Shown here: one piece after another, positions 60,735 through 64,000 of the stretch
Layout of the letters: the number at the start of each line of letters is the position of its first letter
How positions within the stretch are numbered: position 1 is the first letter of the stretch
Assembly: GCA_035279905.1 (NCBI GenBank)
Contig: DATEGZ010000315.1
Span: 19,704-83,703 of the forward strand
Direction: 5' to 3'
DNA: 64,000 nucleotides
DNA from: DATEGZ01 sp035279905
Lineage (GTDB): Bacteria; Acidobacteriota; Vicinamibacteria; Vicinamibacterales; SCN-69-37
Made by a program: the position numbers and the translations under genes
The notes under the pieces: model-generated
Told to the model about the DNA's origin: nothing
The model's input: the letters and a program-made list of their open reading frames with translations, nothing else
Database searches by the model: none

Positions 60735-62096
60735 TCAGGCCCTCGAGTGCGCGGGCACGCGGCGTTCCACAATCGCGGCCAGCGCGTCGACGGCCCGATC
60801 GACTTCCTCGAGCGTGTTGTAGAGGTAGAAGCTCAGCCGGCAGCTCGCGGGCGGATCGAGCGCGAGCTCGTGATGCGCCAGGGTGGCACAGTGACACCCG
60901 GCCCGCGACTCGACGCCGGCGTCGTTGAGGCGGGCCGCCAGTTCCATCGGATCCCACCCGGCGATGTTGAACGAGACGAGCGCCGTCCGGTGGGCCGCGT
61001 CGCGTGGGCCGTACAAGGTCAGCCCGGGGATCTCCGCCAGCCGCTCGAGGGCGCGCGCTGAAAGCCGGCGCGTCCACATCATCACGGCCGTCATCGCCTC
61101 GGTCACCTCGTCGAGTGGCAGCGCACGCTCGCTGCCGAAGTACGTGCGCGTGCGGGGCGACCGCGCAAGATCGACGAGCAGCCGCAGCGCCTGCGCCGAG
61201 ACTACGGTGCCGAGAATGTTCGGCGTGCCGGCGCCGAATTTCCACGGCAGCACGTTGTAGCCGACGCGATCCGGAAACACCTGCCCCGTCGCGATCATGT
61301 CGCCGCCGTAGAGGAACGGCCGCGACGACTCGAGCAGGTGTTCCCTTCCGTAGAGCACGCCGACGCCGAACGGCGCGAGGATCTTGTGGAACGAAAACGA
61401 CAGATAGTCGACGTCGAGCGCCTGGACGTCAACCGGCGTGCTCGGCACGAGCTGCGCGCCGTCGACGAGCAGATACGATCGCCGTTCGCCGTTCGGCTGC
61501 ACGTAGCCGCTCGCGGACGCCATCGCGCGAATCGCCGCCAGCGGGTTCTTCGTGCCGAAGAAATTCGACGCGCCGGTGCAGCAGACGAGCTTGGTCCGGT
61601 CGTCGATGAGCGACCGGAGGTGATCGAGGTCGAGCTCGCCCGTCAGCGGATCGAAGCGCACCAGCCGGTATTCGACGCGCCGGCCGAACTTCGGCAGGAT
61701 CTCGCGGCACATCGCGTACCACGGCACGTAGTTCGAGTTGTGCTCCATCAGCGTCGTCACGACGTTGTCGCCGTCACGGAAGTCCGTGAAGAGCGTGTAC
61801 ATCACGGCGTTGTGCGCTTCGGTCGTGTTGCGGTAGATCGCAAGGCTGCGCCGGCTGGGCGCGTTGAGGAACTGGGCGATCGTGTCGTAGGCGGCCTCGA
61901 ACGCCGCCGTCATGTGCGCGGACGCCGTCGATTGACCGCGGTGCACGTTCTCGTAGCCCGGCGCGAGCTCGTCGAACAGATCGACCAGCTCGCGCGGGGG
62001 CTGCGTGCTGGCGGCGTTGTTCGTGACGATCCGCCCCGTCGCCGGAAACAGGAAGTGGCTGCGAACAGCCTCGACGTCGATGGATATGTCGCGCAT
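60735..62096 (-). CDS. Class V aminotransferase / cysteine desulfurase-like protein
   Basis: A 453-residue PLP enzyme of the SufS/CsdA group. Its features are the substrate loop TNNAASTQPPRELVD, LMEHNSNYVPWY, CCTGASNFFGTKNP, LLVDGAQLVPSTPVDV, the PLP Lys in FSFHKILAPFG and a catalytic-type Cys in SRAGCHCATLAHH. The reaction could be cysteine desulfuration for Fe-S cluster assembly; no other suf or isc genes are adjacent, so a different selenocysteine- or amine-using role is possible. SelB is encoded 1.5 kb away. GGGAG lies two bases before the ATG, and a promoter-like pair lies about 40 bases upstream. Confidence 0.85.
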   Translation of the reverse strand: MRDISIDVEAVRSHFLFPATGRIVTNNAASTQPPRELVDLFDELAPGYENVHRGQSTASAHMTAAFEAAYDTIAQFLNAPSRRSLAIYRNTTEAHNAVMYTLFTDFRDGDNVVTTLMEHNSNYVPWYAMCREILPKFGRRVEYRLVRFDPLTGELDLDHLRSLIDDRTKLVCCTGASNFFGTKNPLAAIRAMASASGYVQPNGERRSYLLVDGAQLVPSTPVDVQALDVDYLSFSFHKILAPFGVGVLYGREHLLESSRPFLYGGDMIATGQVFPDRVGYNVLPWKFGAGTPNILGTVVSAQALRLLVDLARSPRTRTYFGSERALPLDEVTEAMTAVMMWTRRLSARALERLAEIPGLTLYGPRDAAHRTALVSFNIAGWDPMELAARLNDAGVESRAGCHCATLAHHELALDPPASCRLSFYLYNTLEEVDRAVDALAAIVERRVPAHSRA

Positions 62097-62134
62097 CGCT
62101 CCCGAGACGACACGAGATGGCTGGGGGTCGGCCG

Positions 62135-62163
62135 AGAATACGCTCCTCGGTGCCGGCGCGCAA
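62135..62163 (-). promoter_or_regulatory. Promoter TTGCGC-N17-TATTCT for the aminotransferase gene
   Basis: On the minus strand TTGCGC (62163-62158) and TATTCT (62140-62135) are separated by 17 bases. Transcription would start some 32 bases before the ATG at 62096, leaving room for the Shine-Dalgarno. Confidence 0.5.
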
Positions 62164-62188
62164 GCAGATGCCGCGCGGACGCGCGAAA

Positions 62189-62232
62189 AACGGCGACGGC
62201 CCGGTGGGTTGCCCCACCGGGCCGTTGTCGTT
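62189..62232 (-). terminator. Terminator of the TonB-like gene, GGCCCGGTGGG hairpin with T-tract
   Basis: Left arm 62189-62208 and right arm 62213-62232 pair over 20 positions, two of them G-T wobbles, with loop TTGC. AAAAA at 62186-62190 gives a U-tract on the minus-strand RNA, so this is an intrinsic terminator for the TonB-like gene that ends at 62262. Confidence 0.8.
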
Positions 62233-62261
62233 GGACGGACGACCGTTGAAGGTCTCAGGGA

Positions 62262-63125
62262 TTAGTGCAGTCGGAACGAGAGGATGAGTGTCACGAGTAC
62301 CGGTACGGGCTTGCCGTCACGATCAACGGCAGGCCTGAAGAACCACTGCTTCGCCGCTTTGATGGCCTCCTGATCGAGGCCAAACTTATCGTCGAGCGAC
62401 TTGACGATGCGCACGTCGCCAACGGTGCCGTTTGGGAGGATGATGGCTTCGAGCTCGACGTCGCCCTGCACCTTGGCGCGCATGGCGTCACTTGTGTACT
62501 TAGGTTCAGGCTGTCGGATCGGCACGGGCGAGCTGACGCCGTTGCCCGGCCGGAACGCGCCGCCGCCAAACCCACCGCCGGTGCCTGGCCCGACACCGTT
62601 GCCGCGGCCGGAGCCGATGCCGCCGCCGCTGCCACCGCCGCCGTAGCTCGCGAGCGACACGGAACTGGCGCCCGTGGCCTGAATCACGCTCGCCATGTTC
62701 GTTTCGATGGGCGCGTTGAGCGTCGGAATCGGCGTGGGCGGAGGCGGGGGCGGAGTCGCCACCGGCGTCGGAATGGGCTCGGCCGCCTTGTGATGCGGCA
62801 CTTCCATCGGCTTGGGTGGCGCAGGCGCGGGACTGCCGCCGCCTCCACCACCGGGACCCGGCTGGTTGAGATACACGAACTTCGGCATCTCTTTTTCCGG
62901 GTCGACGAGCTGCTGCGTCACCGTGATGCCGGTGTAGAGCAACAGCGCAAACATGATCGCGTAAAAGCCCAGCGTGACACCCGTCGCGCCCGCGGCGCGG
63001 CGGAGCGCGTTCTCGTCGCGGCGATCGAAAATCGACTGCGAGCCCAGCCACGCGCCGGACGAACCGCTCGATGTCGGGGGTGAGCCCGGGGGCGGCAGCG
63101 CGGCGGCGGGGGAGGGTGCATCCAT
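62262..63125 (-). CDS. TonB-like energy transducer
   Basis: A 287-residue inner-membrane protein with a cytoplasmic lead, a membrane helix at about 46-66 (TGVTLGFYAIMFALLLYTGI), a Gly/Pro-rich linker (roughly 85-210, with GGGGGGS and PTPVATPPPPPPTP runs) and a C-terminal TonB_C domain (PEPKYTSDAMRAKVQGDVEL, AIILPNGTVGDVRIVKSL, AAKQWFFRPAVDRDGKPV). It spans the periplasm to open outer-membrane transporters. ExbB/ExbD genes are not in the window. The ATG at 63125 was chosen over a GTG at 63146. A TATACT -10-like box lies about 22 bases upstream on the minus strand. A strong terminator follows. Confidence 0.85.
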   Translation of the reverse strand: MDAPSPAAALPPPGSPPTSSGSSGAWLGSQSIFDRRDENALRRAAGATGVTLGFYAIMFALLLYTGITVTQQLVDPEKEMPKFVYLNQPGPGGGGGGSPAPAPPKPMEVPHHKAAEPIPTPVATPPPPPPTPIPTLNAPIETNMASVIQATGASSVSLASYGGGGSGGGIGSGRGNGVGPGTGGGFGGGAFRPGNGVSSPVPIRQPEPKYTSDAMRAKVQGDVELEAIILPNGTVGDVRIVKSLDDKFGLDQEAIKAAKQWFFRPAVDRDGKPVPVLVTLILSFRLH

Positions 63126-63322
63126 CTGTACCGGGTTCGTACTCACCAGTATACTCACGGCTGGCCTTGCCCGTTTAGCGGCAAATCGTGCAAGACCGAT
63201 GCCCAGGGCCAGTGTTCTGCCTGTCAGGCCGCCCTGGACGGTTTGCGCGGGCCAGCGCACCTCTTAGGACGCCGGCCGTCCTCTCTCAGCTTCACTTTCG
63301 AGGCCGGGCGGCAAAATCGCGC

Positions 63323-63328
63323 TAGAAT
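63323..63328 (+). promoter_or_regulatory. -10-like element TAGAAT ahead of tatA
   Basis: TAGAAT lies 37 bases before the tatA ATG, which also has an AGGAG Shine-Dalgarno, so this gene would have a normal leader. No clear -35 box is present. The rest of the 240-base gap 63126-63365 holds no gene that I can see. Confidence 0.4.
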
Positions 63329-63365
63329 GAGGGGAAGGGCCGGCCGCTCCCGGCAGGAGTTTCAT

Positions 63366-63524
63366 ATGCGCCTCGGCGTCCCCGAGTTAGTCATCATTCT
63401 TCTGATCGTTGTCTTGATTTTCGGTGCGAACCGTTTGCCCGAGCTGGGCAAAGGCATTGGCCGAGGGATCAAGAACTTCAAAGACGCCACCCGCGAAGGC
63501 GCCAACGAGACGAAGGACAACTAG
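63366..63524 (+). CDS. tatA: Twin-arginine translocase subunit TatA/TatE
   Basis: A 52-residue protein with the TatA layout: a short N-terminal periplasmic part with conserved Glu (VPEL), a membrane helix (residues 7-20, ELVIILLIVVLIFG), the hinge ANRLPELGKGIGRGI and an amphipathic helix ending in a charged tail. TatA subunits form the pore that exports folded proteins. At 52 residues it is short for the family, which is typical of TatE-like and many acidobacterial forms. AGGAG lies eight bases before the ATG. No tatB or tatC gene is adjacent, so it is encoded alone. Confidence 0.92.
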   Translation: MRLGVPELVIILLIVVLIFGANRLPELGKGIGRGIKNFKDATREGANETKDN

Positions 63525-63543
63525 CTGGCGGCTTCGCCGCCGG
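63525..63543 (+). terminator. Hairpin after tatA
   Basis: Arms CTGGCGGC (63525-63532) and GCCGCCGG (63536-63543) with loop TTC start right after the tatA stop. One G-T wobble is present; there is no T-tract. Confidence 0.45.
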
Positions 63544-63575
63544 AAGTTCGAAGTCAGAAGTTCGAAGTTCGAAGT
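63543..63575. repeat. AAGTTCGAAG tandem repeat
   Basis: Three copies of AAGTTCGAAG-like units, with TTCGAA palindromes, fill the gap between tatA and selB. They look like simple intergenic sequence that can expand by slippage. I assign no function. Confidence 0.55.
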
Positions 63576-63579
63576 CCAG

Positions 63580-64000
63580 TCACAAGATGACCCGCGCGTC
63601 GCCAACTCGGCGCGTGACGCGCTCGCGGTCCAGCCACTCGAGCAACGGAATCGCGTATTTCCGGCTGAGCCCGAAGCGCTCCTTGAACGTTGCCACATCT
63701 ACGCGGACCAGCGCGCCCGGCGACGGGCGTGACGCCCCCAGTTGCTGCACGTCCTGTTTGAGGCGCGATAGCGCGTCCACATGAAAACACAGCGCGTCGA
63801 GTTTTACGACGCGCCTGGCGCGCGCCAGCGTCCTGAGCGCCTGCTCGATGGCCGGCGTGGACAAGCCGGCGGCGGCCGCAAGGCCCGCAAGATCCGGCGG
63901 CGTGAGCCCCGCCTCGCGGATCACGGATTCGACGCGCGCCGCGTCGCGTTCCTCGGCGGGGGTTGAGGCGACGCGGTGCGTGGCGAGCGCCACGCGATCG
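63580..64000 (-). CDS. selB: Selenocysteine-specific elongation factor SelB, C-terminal part
   Basis: The frame is open to the right edge, so only about the last 140 residues are present. They are the winged-helix domains of SelB: RVESVIREAGLTPPDLAGLA, EQALRTLARARRVVKLDALC, and the final domain DVATFKERFGLSRKYAIPLL with EWLDRERVTRRVGDARVIL. The SRKYAIPLLEWLD signature binds the SECIS hairpin of selenoprotein mRNAs. SelB delivers Sec-tRNA to UGA codons, so this genome should also encode SelA, SelD, tRNA-Sec and at least one selenoprotein. The GTP-binding domains lie outside the window. It converges on tatA. Confidence 0.85.
   Translation of the reverse strand, partial: DRVALATHRVASTPAEERDAARVESVIREAGLTPPDLAGLAAAAGLSTPAIEQALRTLARARRVVKLDALCFHVDALSRLKQDVQQLGASRPSPGALVRVDVATFKERFGLSRKYAIPLLEWLDRERVTRRVGDARVIL

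Overview
The window is GC-rich, gene-dense bacterial chromosome with no insertion sequences, phage genes, CRISPR arrays, rRNA or tRNA genes that I can see. Gene content points to an Acidobacteriota genome, probably Vicinamibacteria-like (inference). It has five ADOP-type MacB/FtsX permeases, two next to PadR regulators of the acidobacterial kind. It also has three membrane-anchored Ser/Thr kinases with WD40-like or TPR sensor parts, an ECF sigma gene overlapping a TPR kinase gene, a subtilase with Trp-Gly repeats, and VPS10/BNR, kelch and YVTN propeller proteins. No gap between genes exceeds 300 bases.

Layout. 1-5160: end of a DEAD-box helicase, a flavoprotein of the BaiN/HI0933 type, a four-EF-hand protein, then PadR plus an ADOP permease. 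5425-11007: a secreted kelch protein, a WD40-type kinase and a translationally coupled membrane protein. 11019-14208: an ABC exporter, MarR and methyltransferase run with a palindrome at the marR start, a fragment of an SGNH hydrolase gene, and a 64-residue membrane protein. 14307-19498: a VPS10-like propeller, DUF5995, DinB, a TonB-like protein without a normal start codon, and a lipoprotein-like protein. 19508-23792: two ABC ATPases alternating with two ABC-2 permeases, one permease carrying a discoidin (F5/8C) domain. 23938-28794: ECF sigma with a zinc-finger/FecR membrane protein, an SGNH hydrolase and an unknown secreted protein.

28846-33993: subtilase, ECF sigma and TPR kinase, read leftward with the last two overlapping. 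34157-46016: ADOP permease, TPR kinase, secreted amidase, ADOP permease, an MBL-fold protein and an alpha/beta hydrolase. 46029-52902: a leftward run of a BamA-like outer-membrane protein, DUF4390, an NtrY/NtrX-type pair, DUF4097 and a YVTN propeller protein. 53035-58453: an ADOP permease divergent from PadR-ADOP, sharing a control region with a palindrome. 58457-64000: an unknown membrane protein, an ankyrin protein, a SufS-like aminotransferase, a TonB-like protein, TatA, and the C-terminus of SelB running off the edge.

Common threads are envelope stress and signalling (kinases, sigma/anti-sigma, NtrYX beside BamA) and export (ABC, ADOP, Tat, TonB). Several genes have a -10-like hexamer only 9 to 11 bases before the start codon, which suggests leaderless mRNAs. 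Intergenic hairpins with a GGCCCGG core recur after gene ends. All functions are assigned from sequence reading alone; no database search was run.
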